Shown: positions 32,987 to 41,461 of the stretch, in pieces
Layout: each line of letters begins with the position of its first letter
How positions within the stretch are numbered: position 1 is the stretch's first letter
NCBI GenBank assembly: GCA_031555955.1
Contig: JAVBTY010000025.1
Location: forward strand, 1 to 64,000
Source of the DNA: Azoarcus sp031555955
GTDB taxonomy: Bacteria; Pseudomonadota; Gammaproteobacteria; Burkholderiales; Rhodocyclaceae
Direction of reading: 5' to 3'
Length of the DNA stretch: 64,000 nucleotides
Notes under the pieces: generated by a model
The model's database searches: none
What the model saw: the letters and a program-made list of their open reading frames with translations, nothing else
Told to the model about the DNA's origin: nothing
Translations under genes and position numbers: made by a program

Positions 32987-34670
32987 AGGACACCTCCGGT
33001 CCGGCGCTGCGGATGTGTTCCGCGCGGATCAGCGCGGTCGTCAGGTTGGTGGTCACATTGTCCTCGCCCAGACGTTCAAGGAATCCGGAGCGCAGCACCA
33101 GCGAACCGGGCTGCGTGTTGAGGTCGCACAGGATCAGTGTTGCGCCGCGCTTGCCCAGGTTGCGGTGCAGGGTCTGCAGGATGTCGAGCCCGGTGGTGTC
33201 GATGTTGATGACCTTGTTCATGTCGAGAATGACCACGTCCGGATGCCCGTCCTGCATCAGCAGCAGGTTTTCCAGCTTGTTGGAGGCGCCGAAGAACAGG
33301 CTGCCGAACATGCGGTAGGCGAGGATGCGCGGCGTGTCGTCGGGGCGGGTGAGCATCTCGATGTCATGATGTTCCTCAAGCGCGATGCGCTCGATGCGGG
33401 TGAGATCGGATACGCGGTAGATGAAGAACAGACTCGCCAGCACCATGCCCAGTTCCACCGCCAGCGTCAGGTCGAACACCACGGTGACGAAGAAGGTGCC
33501 GAGCAGGATGGAGCGGTACTGCACCGAATAGCGCGCCAGCTCCTTCGGTTTGAACGCGCGCCATTCCCCCATGTTGACCGAAACGAGCACGACGATGGCC
33601 GAGAGCGTGGCGAGCGGGATGTAGCTTGCCAGCGGGGCGAGCACGAGCACGATGGCCAGCAGCACCAGCGAGTGGATCATGCCCGCCACGGGCGTGCGCC
33701 CGCCGGTGCGGATGTTGGTGGCGGTGCGGGCGATGGCGCCGGTGGCGGCGAAACCGCCGAACAGCGGTGCGGCGAAGTTGGCGATGCCCTGTGCCATCAG
33801 CTCCTGGTTGGGATCGTGGCGGTCGTCGATCTGGCTGTCGGCCACGCGCGCCGAGAGCAGCGATTCGATTGCGCCGAGCAGCGCGATGGTCAGCGTTGGC
33901 GCGATCAGCTTGCCCAGCGTGCCCAGCGAGAATTCGGGAAGAGACAGGCCCGGCAGATCGCGCGGAATGCCGCCAAAGCGGCTGCCGATGGTTTCCACCG
34001 GCAGGCCGATCACGGCATTCACCGCGGTGGCGAGAATCAGCACCACCAGCGGCGCGGGCAGCCGCCGCATCCACGCCACGCGCGTGGAGAGCCGGTTCCA
34101 CGCCAGCAGGATGGTGAGCGAGGTTATGGCGAGCGCCACGGTGGGCCAGTCCAGCGTTGGCAGCGCGTCGGCCAGGGTTCTCATCTTGGCGAAGAATTCG
34201 CCCGGCAGGTTATCAATGCGCAGGCCGAGAAAATCCTTGATCTGCGAGATGAAAATCACCACGGCGATACCGTTGGTGAAGCCGATGACGACCGAGAGCG
34301 GAATGAAACGGATCATCGACCCCAGCCGCAGCGCGCCCATGGCGAACAGCAGCACGCCCGACATCATCGTGGCGATAAGCAGGTTCTGCACGCCGTAATC
34401 GGCCACGATGGCGTAAACGATGGGAATGAACGCCCCCGTGGGGCCGCCGATCTGCACGCGCGAGCCGCCCAGCGCGGAAATCAGGAATCCGGCGACGATC
34501 GCCGTCCAGATACCGGCCGTGGGCGACATGCCGGAGGCAATGGCGAACGCCATCGCCAGCGGCAGCGCGAGCACGCCAACGGTGATGCCGGCGGAAAGGT
34601 CGTGGGTGAAACTGTCCTTGCCGTAACCGGGCAGGGTGTCGAAAAGTTTGGGGCGGAACGGGATTTTCAT
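32979..34670 (-). CDS. SulP family inorganic anion transporter with STAS domain
   Basis: A 563-residue secondary transporter of the SLC26/SulP family (sulfate, bicarbonate or other anions). The N-terminus GYGKDSFTHDLSAGITVGV leads into about 10-14 membrane helices. The family signature GGSRVQIGGPTGAFIPIV lies near residues 65-85. A C-terminal cytoplasmic STAS domain runs from about 440, with VVILDMNKVINIDTTGLDIL. ATG 34670 is chosen because homologues start there; the frame extends upstream without homology. Substrate cannot be fixed from sequence; no sulfur or carbonic anhydrase gene is adjacent. Confidence 0.92.
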   Translation of the reverse strand: MKIPFRPKLFDTLPGYGKDSFTHDLSAGITVGVLALPLAMAFAIASGMSPTAGIWTAIVAGFLISALGGSRVQIGGPTGAFIPIVYAIVADYGVQNLLIATMMSGVLLFAMGALRLGSMIRFIPLSVVIGFTNGIAVVIFISQIKDFLGLRIDNLPGEFFAKMRTLADALPTLDWPTVALAITSLTILLAWNRLSTRVAWMRRLPAPLVVLILATAVNAVIGLPVETIGSRFGGIPRDLPGLSLPEFSLGTLGKLIAPTLTIALLGAIESLLSARVADSQIDDRHDPNQELMAQGIANFAAPLFGGFAATGAIARTATNIRTGGRTPVAGMIHSLVLLAIVLVLAPLASYIPLATLSAIVVLVSVNMGEWRAFKPKELARYSVQYRSILLGTFFVTVVFDLTLAVELGMVLASLFFIYRVSDLTRIERIALEEHHDIEMLTRPDDTPRILAYRMFGSLFFGASNKLENLLLMQDGHPDVVILDMNKVINIDTTGLDILQTLHRNLGKRGATLILCDLNTQPGSLVLRSGFLERLGEDNVTTNLTTALIRAEHIRSAGPEVSYA

Positions 34671-34818
34671 GGGTGTTTGCGATGCTGTATTTTGCTGCGG
34701 TGGTCTTGCTGAGGTAATTCTGGCGTGGCGATGGCTTCGGCGCCCTGGAGGCCCATGCGCCGGGGGATTGCGGCGGGAGTTTTTTCCCCGCCGGGATCGC
34801 GCGGATCCGGGGGGCTGT

Positions 34819-36144
34819 TCATTCTCCGTGTCCTCCGTGCTCTCCGCGCCCGATCCGGCCCAGCACGGCCGCAGCGCAGGCCGTGCCGGAGCGCACGGCG
34901 GATTCCAGCGTGGCCGGATAGTCCGATTCAATATAGTCGCCCGCCAGCCACAGGCCGGGCAGCGGCGTGCGGATGCCGGGGCGCAGCAGCCCGGGGCGGC
35001 AGGCGATGGTGGCGCGCTTTTCCACGATGACTTGTGACCACTCTGGCGCGGGCAGGCGGCGGGCGAGTTCGTGTTCGAGCTGGGCGTGGACAGCGAGGAT
35101 GAGTTCGTCGCGCTCCATCGCCTCATGCGCGCCGTGCGCGCTGATAACGCAGCAGACCATCCCTTCCGGCCCGCCCGTCTGGCCACGGTCGAACGCCCAC
35201 TGGGCGGGACCGCGGGCAAGACCGATCATCGGCCCGGGCAGCCGCTGGCCCGCGCCAAGGGCGAGATGGACCGAGACGATGGGCTCGTGCGGCAGCGCGT
35301 CGATCTGCGCGGCGAGGCGGTCGCACGCGCCGGTGGAGGCGAGCAGCGCGCCAGCGTGATAGGGCGCGGTGGCGACCACCACCTGCGGCCACGGCTGGCT
35401 GCCGGGATCACCGTCGAGGCGGAAGCCTTCTTCCACTGGATGAATGGCGCTGATCGCGTTGCCGGTGCGCAGCTTGCCGCGCCGCGTGGCGAGAAAACGC
35501 GCGGCGGGCACGGGAAACAGTTCCGACAGGTCCACGCGTGGAATCAGCAACTCGCTCGCGCCCGAGCCCGCAGCAAGGCTGTCGCGCAGCACGTTGGCGA
35601 AAACCTGCGCAGAGGCTTCGTCCGCCGGCGTGTTGAGCGCGGCCACGCACAGCGGCCGCCAGACGGACTGGCGCAGTGTTTCCGGCTGCGCCGCGCGGTG
35701 CAGCAGTTCTTCCACCGTCATTTCCGGGGGCAGGCGGAAGCGCGCTTTTTTCAGCAGACGCACCAGGCGCGGCAGCGCCAGGCGTTCGCGCCAGCCCAGT
35801 CCGCGCGCGCGCAGCAGGCCCACGGCCAGATGCAACGGGGCGGGCAGCGGGGCGGCGCGCAGTTCAAGAACGCCCGGAATATGCAGTGTGAACGGCAGGC
35901 GTTCGAGACGTTTGGGCGGGCTGCCGGTCAGGCGCAGCAGACGCGTGAGTTCGGCATAGGCGCCGATCAGGATGTGCTGGCCGTTGTCCGTTTCCCGGCC
36001 ATCCTTGCGCACCACGCGCGCCCGCCCGCCCAGCGTGTGCGAGCGCTCGAACACCGTTACGTGCACGCCGTGGCGCGCGAGTTCGACCGCGCAGGCCAGG
36101 CCGGCATAACCGGCTCCGATCACGGCGACGGCGGGTACGCTCAT
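34819..36144 (-). CDS. hpnE: hydroxysqualene dehydroxylase HpnE
   Basis: A 441-residue FAD-dependent amine-oxidase-fold enzyme that reduces hydroxysqualene to squalene, the last step of the HpnCDE route to hopanoids. The FAD motif is VIGAGYAGLACAVELA at residues 8-23, followed by LGGRARVV and DNGQHILIGAY. The C-terminal FAD site is LWLAGDYIESDYPATLESAV. It lies 19 nt after hpnD in the same direction, so the two are co-transcribed. Confidence 0.93.
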   Translation of the reverse strand: MSVPAVAVIGAGYAGLACAVELARHGVHVTVFERSHTLGGRARVVRKDGRETDNGQHILIGAYAELTRLLRLTGSPPKRLERLPFTLHIPGVLELRAAPLPAPLHLAVGLLRARGLGWRERLALPRLVRLLKKARFRLPPEMTVEELLHRAAQPETLRQSVWRPLCVAALNTPADEASAQVFANVLRDSLAAGSGASELLIPRVDLSELFPVPAARFLATRRGKLRTGNAISAIHPVEEGFRLDGDPGSQPWPQVVVATAPYHAGALLASTGACDRLAAQIDALPHEPIVSVHLALGAGQRLPGPMIGLARGPAQWAFDRGQTGGPEGMVCCVISAHGAHEAMERDELILAVHAQLEHELARRLPAPEWSQVIVEKRATIACRPGLLRPGIRTPLPGLWLAGDYIESDYPATLESAVRSGTACAAAVLGRIGRGEHGGHGE

Positions 36145-36163
36145 GGCTTCGGCCCGTTCATTT

Positions 36164-36997
36164 TCAGCCTCGCATCCAGGCGCGGCCCGCCAGCCATACC
36201 TTGCGCAGCGGGGTGAGCGAGGTGCGGCGGTCGAGCACCAGGAAGCCGTCGGCGGCGATTTCCTTCAGCAGCGTGCGGTAGATGGCCGCCATCGCCAGGC
36301 CGGGGCGCTGCGCCTTGCGGTCCACCTCCGGCAGGTGCGCCATAGCCTGGCTGTAGAACTGTTCGGCGCGCCCGGCCTGGAAGCCCATCAGTTCGCGGAA
36401 AGCGTCTGAGTGGCGTGCGCCGAGAATGTCTTTCGCCGGTACGTTGAAGCGCTGCAGGTCTTCGTGCGGCAGGTAGATGCGGCCGCGCCGCGCATCCTCG
36501 CCCACGTCGCGGATGATGTTGGTGAGCTGGAAGGCCATGCCGAGATCGTGCGCATACCTGAGTGTGGCGCGATCCTGGTAGCCGAAGATTTCCGCCGCGA
36601 GCAGGCCGACGACGCTGGCCACTCGGTAGCAGTAAAGCTGCAGCCCCCTGAAATCGAGATAGCGCGTCTGCGTCAGATCCATTTCCATGCCGTCGATGAT
36701 TTCCAGCAGCTGTTCGCGCGGCAGGGTGAAATCGCGCAGCACGTCGCACAGCGCCTGGCCAACCGGGTGGGTGGGCGCGGCGTCATACACGCGGTCCAGT
36801 TCCCCCCGCCACCATTCGAGCGTTGCCTGCGCCAGCGAGGGGTCGTGGCATTCGTCCACCACGTCGTCCACCTCGCGGCAGAACGCGTACAGCGCAATGA
36901 TCGCCCGCCGCCGCAGCGGCGGCAGGAACATGAAGCTGTAGTAGAAGCTGGAGCCGCTGCGGGCGGCCTTGTCCTGGCAGTAATCGTGAGGGTTCAT
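36164..36997 (-). CDS. hpnD: presqualene diphosphate synthase HpnD
   Basis: A 277-residue trans-isoprenyl diphosphate synthase (squalene/phytoene synthase family) that condenses two farnesyl diphosphates to presqualene diphosphate. Aspartate-rich motifs are AFCREVDDVVDE (about 40-51) and NIIRDVGEDARRGRIYLP (about 160-177). ATG 36997 gives the family N-terminus MNPHDYCQDKAARSGSSFYY. HpnC, the partner that makes hydroxysqualene, is usually encoded just upstream but is not in this window. Confidence 0.94.
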   Translation of the reverse strand: MNPHDYCQDKAARSGSSFYYSFMFLPPLRRRAIIALYAFCREVDDVVDECHDPSLAQATLEWWRGELDRVYDAAPTHPVGQALCDVLRDFTLPREQLLEIIDGMEMDLTQTRYLDFRGLQLYCYRVASVVGLLAAEIFGYQDRATLRYAHDLGMAFQLTNIIRDVGEDARRGRIYLPHEDLQRFNVPAKDILGARHSDAFRELMGFQAGRAEQFYSQAMAHLPEVDRKAQRPGLAMAAIYRTLLKEIAADGFLVLDRRTSLTPLRKVWLAGRAWMRG

Positions 36998-37311
36998 GGA
37001 AAAACCGGCCGCAGTCCGGCCCGCGGGCGCGTTCCGGCCGGACGTTTCTGGCAGGAAATGCGGCAGGCCGTGCAGCCGGGAGCGCCGGAATATGTAACCG
37101 CTGATTATAGCTCTGGATGGCCCGGGGGGCTTTACGGCTGGAGGAGAGCGGCAGGGCTGTCGCATGGATGCTGCGCCGCGCGGCCCGGAATTCCCGGTTA
37201 TCGCGAACGGAACCGGGCCTTTGCGCCCAATGGCGGCTTCTCGCGACAGGTTTTGAACAGGTTCCGGGCTGCGCCGCCGCCGGGGCGGCGGAACCGCGCT
37301 ATCTGGCGTCG
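36998..37311. other. 314-nt intergenic region upstream of hpnD
   Basis: No gene is supported here. Apart from the possible hpnD promoter element at 37104-37109, nothing is recognised. The minus-strand frame that continues upstream from hpnD through this gap has no homology or ribosome-binding site. There is no remnant of hpnC. Confidence 0.6.
37104..37109 (-). promoter_or_regulatory. possible -10 element of hpnD-hpnE
   Basis: A perfect TATAAT on the minus strand, 107 nt before the hpnD start. No good -35 sequence is present at 16-18 bp. It is the only promoter-like element in the 314-nt gap. Confidence 0.4.
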
Positions 37312-38172
37312 CTAGCTGCAGACCGCCGCAAGAATTTTCTGTTTGCTGGCGCGGGCGGCTTCCAGCAGTGAATCGAAGCTGGTTTTGTCGATGCTGGCGG
37401 CGCAGGAGCCGAACAGGTCTGTTTTGCGCCCGGGGTCGAGCAGGGCGTCGAAGGGATTGGGGGTTTCCGCCGCGAATCCCGCGATCAGCACCGTGTCGGC
37501 AAGGTTCGCCGGAGGCCACGAACCGCCGTAGGGATTTTCGTACTGGAAGGCGTCGAGCACGCTGTCCGGAAGCTCGAAGGTTTCGAGAACGGCGCGCCCG
37601 GCGGGTTCGCTCCAGATCGAAACGAACCCGGCGAAGCTGTTCAGGTTTTCTTCCAGCGCGGGGTAGGCCGATGCGCGGGCAAGGAGGAAGAACTGTCCGA
37701 TGCTGGCCAGCATTCCGGCGAGCATGGCGGTGTCGGGGTTCACTGTGCCCAGGTGGCGGGCAAGGGCATGGGACCACGAGGCCACGTCTACCGAATGCAT
37801 CCATAAGCCCGATGCGATCAGGCGCATGTTCCGGCTGCGGTGATCCTGGGCGATCTGCTCCGCCGCCACCGAAAATGCGAGGCAGCGCAGGGAGGACAGG
37901 CCAATGCGCCTGACGGCCTCGGTGACGCTGGTCACCTGTGCGCCGTGGGGATTGAGCATCGCCGTATTGGCCATGCGGATAACCTTGGCGCTGAGTACCG
38001 GCTCGGCCCGGACCAGACCGGCGATGTCTTCCACCCGGGAGCCAAGATCGTCGGCCAGGCGCTTGATGCGCATGGAGACGTCGAATGCGGTGGGAAAATT
38101 CAGATGCCCTCTCCGCAGTTCTTCTTCGATCTGGCCGGAAAAAAGCTGTATCTGGGCGTCGAAACTGTTCAT
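37312..38172 (-). CDS. HDOD domain signalling protein
   Basis: A 286-residue protein made of one HDOD domain, a relative of HD phosphohydrolases that lacks the metal-binding His/Asp and is used in signalling. Conserved parts are FPTAFDVSMRIKRLADDL, VLSAKVIRMANTAML, SVTEAVRRIGLSSLRCLAFS and SVDVASWSHALARHLG. Such proteins influence motility, biofilm and stress responses in proteobacteria. It follows the DUF2062 gene by 46 nt and may be co-transcribed with it. Confidence 0.88.
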   Translation of the reverse strand: MNSFDAQIQLFSGQIEEELRRGHLNFPTAFDVSMRIKRLADDLGSRVEDIAGLVRAEPVLSAKVIRMANTAMLNPHGAQVTSVTEAVRRIGLSSLRCLAFSVAAEQIAQDHRSRNMRLIASGLWMHSVDVASWSHALARHLGTVNPDTAMLAGMLASIGQFFLLARASAYPALEENLNSFAGFVSIWSEPAGRAVLETFELPDSVLDAFQYENPYGGSWPPANLADTVLIAGFAAETPNPFDALLDPGRKTDLFGSCAASIDKTSFDSLLEAARASKQKILAAVCS

Positions 38173-38218
38173 GGCCGTCTGCGATGTCGGGGTGGGCGGG
38201 AGCGCCAGGGCGCGTGCG

Positions 38219-38788
38219 TCATTCTAGCGTGGCCGGAGTGGATGCCAGCCGGGACGTGTGCCGTTTCCGTCTGCGCCAGGCGCGGATCAGCCACGCCCGC
38301 CATGCGGCGCGGGTGGCGACGTAGCCCAGCGGGGAGAGCAGGGCGGCCAGCACCACGAGCCCCATGGCCAGGGGCGTGCCCAGGCCGATAACCCAGTCGG
38401 TGAGCGCGCCCAGCCAGGCGGCCAGACCTGATCCGTCCGGCTCGGGGGGCGGAGTAAAGCCGCTGCCGTCGTGGTGCAGCACGTGGGAGCCGAGTCGGTA
38501 GGCCAGGATGTAGATCGGCACCAGCGTGAAGGGATTCGTGTACAGCGTGGTCAGCAGGGCGAGCGGCAGGTTCACGCGAAACAGCACGCAGCACAGCGCC
38601 GCCGCGGGCATCTGGAACGGGCCGGGGATCAGCCCGCAGGCCAGTCCGGTGGCGATCGCGCCCGCGGCGGAATGGCGGTTCAGATGCCACAGCCGGGGAT
38701 GGAGCAGGGTGTTGGCGAACGGGCGCAGCCACCGGCTTTCGCACACGGCTTCATGTTTTGGCAGGAAGCGTTTCAGATATTTGCGCAC
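38219..38788 (-). CDS. DUF2062 membrane protein
   Basis: About 189 residues of a DUF2062 protein: RLWHLNRHSAAGAIATGL, GLIPGPFQMPAAALCCVLF and the strongly conserved NPFTLVPIYILAYRLG. Three to four membrane helices are likely and the C-terminus is basic. The start is uncertain. GTG 38788 is taken because the family-like stretch KYLKRFLPKHEAV begins directly after it and no ATG lies nearby; there is no clear ribosome-binding site. Function unknown. Confidence 0.78.
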   Translation of the reverse strand: MRKYLKRFLPKHEAVCESRWLRPFANTLLHPRLWHLNRHSAAGAIATGLACGLIPGPFQMPAAALCCVLFRVNLPLALLTTLYTNPFTLVPIYILAYRLGSHVLHHDGSGFTPPPEPDGSGLAAWLGALTDWVIGLGTPLAMGLVVLAALLSPLGYVATRAAWRAWLIRAWRRRKRHTSRLASTPATLE

Positions 38789-38939
38789 GGGCTGTATTTT
38801 CTGGCGCGCGCGGATGGCGCGGCCAGTCGCCGGAATCCGGGAAGGGAATACGGAAAATTCTAGCAGGGCGCGTCCATTTTCGCGCAGGGTGGTCCCGCGC
38901 CTTGTTTTTGCGGCATGCCGGGAGGCATGATCCAGCGCC

Positions 38940-41363
38940 ATGCGGGTGGCGATCCTTTTTTTCGCAGCGGGTATCTGGTGGGTCCAGTGGTGGGCGGAGC
39001 TGCCGTCGCCCGCCGCGCTGTACGGCGGCGCGGCGGCCCTGCTGGCTGCGGCGTTCGCGCTGGCGTTATCCGCCAGCCGGTTGCCGCCAGGCTTCCGCAG
39101 GGCGCTGGCCTGCGCGCTGGCTTTGGGGATTGGCGTTGCCTGGGCGGCATTGCGGGCGGAATGGCGCCTTGCTGACGATTTGCCGATGGTGCTGGAAGGG
39201 CGTGATCTCGCCGTAACGGGCGTGGTCGCGGAACTGCCGCAGCGCTCCGCAGAGGGCGTGCGCTTCGTTTTCGCCGTGGAACAGGCGCGGATCGCGGCGG
39301 AAGAGAAGGGGGAGGCGGAGGAGGGCGGAAACGCCGGAAACATCAGCCCGGCCACCGCCGCGGCGGAAGGGCCGGGGGAAGCCGCCGTGCCGCGGCGCAT
39401 CCAGCTTGCCTGGTATCGCGGCCGTGATGAAACCGCGCCGCTGCCCGAGGTCCGGCCTGGCGAGCGCTGGCGCTTTTCGGTGCGTCTGCGGCGGCCTCAT
39501 GGAGCGGTGAATCCGCAAGGGTTCGATTACGAAGCCTGGCTGCTGGAGCGGAACATCCGCGCCACCGGCTACGTGCGTGGCGGCGATGCGCAACGCCTGG
39601 AGACGCATGCGGGCGGCGCGATGGCGCGGGTGCACGGGTTGCGCGGACGTATCCGCGACCGCTTTCTCGCCGCGCTGCCGGATGCGCCCTGGGCGGGCAT
39701 GCTGGCGGCGCTGGCGGTGGGCGACCAGAGTGCGATCAGCGCGGGGCAGTGGGAGGTGTTCCGGCGTAGCGGCATCACCCACCTCGTCGCCATTTCCGGC
39801 ATGCACCTCTCTTTCATTGCCGCGCTCGCGGGGCTGTTTGCAGGCTGGATATGGCGGCGGCTGCCGGTGCTGGCGCTGCGTTTTCCCGCGCGCAAGGCCG
39901 CTGCCATCGGCGCGCTGCTCGCGGGGGGCGCATATGCGTTGCTGGCCGGGATGGGCATTCCGGTGCTGCGCGCGGTGATCATGCTTGCCATTGTCGCCAG
40001 CGCATTGCTGCTGGGCCGCGAGCCGGCCCCGGGCCGGGTGCTGCTGCTGGCGCTGCTGGGCGTGCTGCTTGCCGATCCCTGGGCGGTGCTGGCGCCGGGG
40101 TTCTGGCTTTCCTTCGGTGCGGTCGCGGTAATCCTGCTGATGCTCGGCGGCCGTTTCGGACCGCCCCGGCCAGCGTGGCGCGAGGCGGTATCGCTGCAGC
40201 TGGGCATTACCCTGGCCATGGCTCCGGCGCTGCTGGTGCTGTTCCAGTCTTTTTCCGTGGTAGCGCCGCTGGCCAATGCGCTGGCGATTCCGCTGGTGAA
40301 TATCCTCATCACGCCGCTTGTTCTGCTGGCGGCGGTGTTGCCGCTGGATGCGCTGCTGTGGCTGGCCCACTGGCTGGCGGCGCTGATGATGCACGGGGTG
40401 GAATGGCTGGCCGCGCTGGATGGCGCGCTCTGGCGGCAGGCTGCGCCGCCGCCACTGCTGGCGGCGCTTGGTGTGGGCGCGGCGGGGGTGCTGCTGCTGC
40501 CGCGCGGCGCGCCCGGCAAGCTGGCGGCCGTGGCGGTGCTGGCGTGCCTGCTGGCGTGGCGGCCCGCGCGCCCCGCTGGCGGCGAATTCACCCTGACGGT
40601 GCTGGATGTGGGCAACGGGCTGGCGGTGCATGTGCAAACCGCCGCGCACGATCTGCTCTACGATGCCGGGCCCGCGTACAGCGCCACGGCGGACGCTGGC
40701 GAACGCGCCGTGCTGCCTTACCTTGCCGGAGCGGGCGTGGAACGGCTCGACATGCTGGTGCTGTCGCACGACGACGAGGACCACACCGGCGGCGCGCATA
40801 GCGTGCTGGCCGGCGTGCCAGTGGGTCGTCTGCTTGCTTCCGGCGGCGATCCGGCTGTCACCGGCAGCGCCGTATCCCCCGAATTCTGCGCGGCGGGGAA
40901 AACGTGGACCTGGGATGGCGTCGCATTCGAGGTGCTGCACCCGGCCAGCCCCGCAACCGGCGCAAGGCGCGGCAACGACGATTCCTGCGTGCTGCGGATC
41001 GCGGCCCCCGGCGGCGCGGCGCTGCTCACCGGCGACATCGGCGCGCGCGCCGAGGCCGCCCTCGCCAGCCGCCTGGGCGATGCGCTGGCGAGCGAAATCG
41101 TGGTTGCCGCCCACCACGGCAGCCGCTCATCGTCCACGCCGCTTTTCGTCGATGCGGCGATGCCGCAGGCGGTGCTGTTTTCAGTGGGCTACCGCAACGT
41201 ACACGGCCACCCGCACCCGGCGGTATGGGCGCGCTGGAGCGAAGCCGGGGCGCGCAACTGGCGCACCGACAGCCAGGGCGCGCTGCGCGCCACGGTAACC
41301 GCCGCCGGCGTCGAGATCGAAGCGGAACGCCAGCGCGCGCCGCGTTACTGGCATGGGCGGTAG
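38940..41363 (+). CDS. comEC: ComEC/Rec2 DNA uptake channel
   Basis: An 807-residue inner-membrane protein that moves single-stranded DNA into the cytoplasm during natural transformation. It has an N-terminal DUF4131 region with OB-like part (about 1-230) and the Competence domain (about 235-520) with RSGITHLVAISGMHLSF. The C-terminal metallo-beta-lactamase-like domain (about 545-790) has VLDVGNGLAVHV, LVLSHDDEDHTGG and VVAAHHGSRSS. All domains are present, so the gene looks functional. A Gly/Glu/Ala-rich linker around residues 120-150 is lineage-specific. Confidence 0.94.
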   Translation: MRVAILFFAAGIWWVQWWAELPSPAALYGGAAALLAAAFALALSASRLPPGFRRALACALALGIGVAWAALRAEWRLADDLPMVLEGRDLAVTGVVAELPQRSAEGVRFVFAVEQARIAAEEKGEAEEGGNAGNISPATAAAEGPGEAAVPRRIQLAWYRGRDETAPLPEVRPGERWRFSVRLRRPHGAVNPQGFDYEAWLLERNIRATGYVRGGDAQRLETHAGGAMARVHGLRGRIRDRFLAALPDAPWAGMLAALAVGDQSAISAGQWEVFRRSGITHLVAISGMHLSFIAALAGLFAGWIWRRLPVLALRFPARKAAAIGALLAGGAYALLAGMGIPVLRAVIMLAIVASALLLGREPAPGRVLLLALLGVLLADPWAVLAPGFWLSFGAVAVILLMLGGRFGPPRPAWREAVSLQLGITLAMAPALLVLFQSFSVVAPLANALAIPLVNILITPLVLLAAVLPLDALLWLAHWLAALMMHGVEWLAALDGALWRQAAPPPLLAALGVGAAGVLLLPRGAPGKLAAVAVLACLLAWRPARPAGGEFTLTVLDVGNGLAVHVQTAAHDLLYDAGPAYSATADAGERAVLPYLAGAGVERLDMLVLSHDDEDHTGGAHSVLAGVPVGRLLASGGDPAVTGSAVSPEFCAAGKTWTWDGVAFEVLHPASPATGARRGNDDSCVLRIAAPGGAALLTGDIGARAEAALASRLGDALASEIVVAAHHGSRSSSTPLFVDAAMPQAVLFSVGYRNVHGHPHPAVWARWSEAGARNWRTDSQGALRATVTAAGVEIEAERQRAPRYWHGR

Positions 41364-41461
41364 GGGAGGGTTTGACAGGAGGAGGGCTGTTCCCGGAAGT
41401 TTGGCGCGCCCCACTTCGGGGATTACCATCGCGGTTCATTCTGCCCAGACAGGACGCAGCG

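Noticed and set aside
32922..34712. 596-codon plus-strand frame opposite the SulP transporter
   Set aside because: Low-complexity His/Gln/Gly/Asp composition and no ribosome-binding site; a shadow of the transporter gene.
39066..41117. 683-codon minus-strand frame opposite comEC
   Set aside because: Arg/Gln/His-rich antisense shadow; comEC has all expected domains.
41372..41377. TTGACA 85 nt upstream of cas3 as a possible -35 box
   Set aside because: No -10-like sequence at 16-18 bp (the region reads GGAAGT), so no promoter was called for the cas operon.
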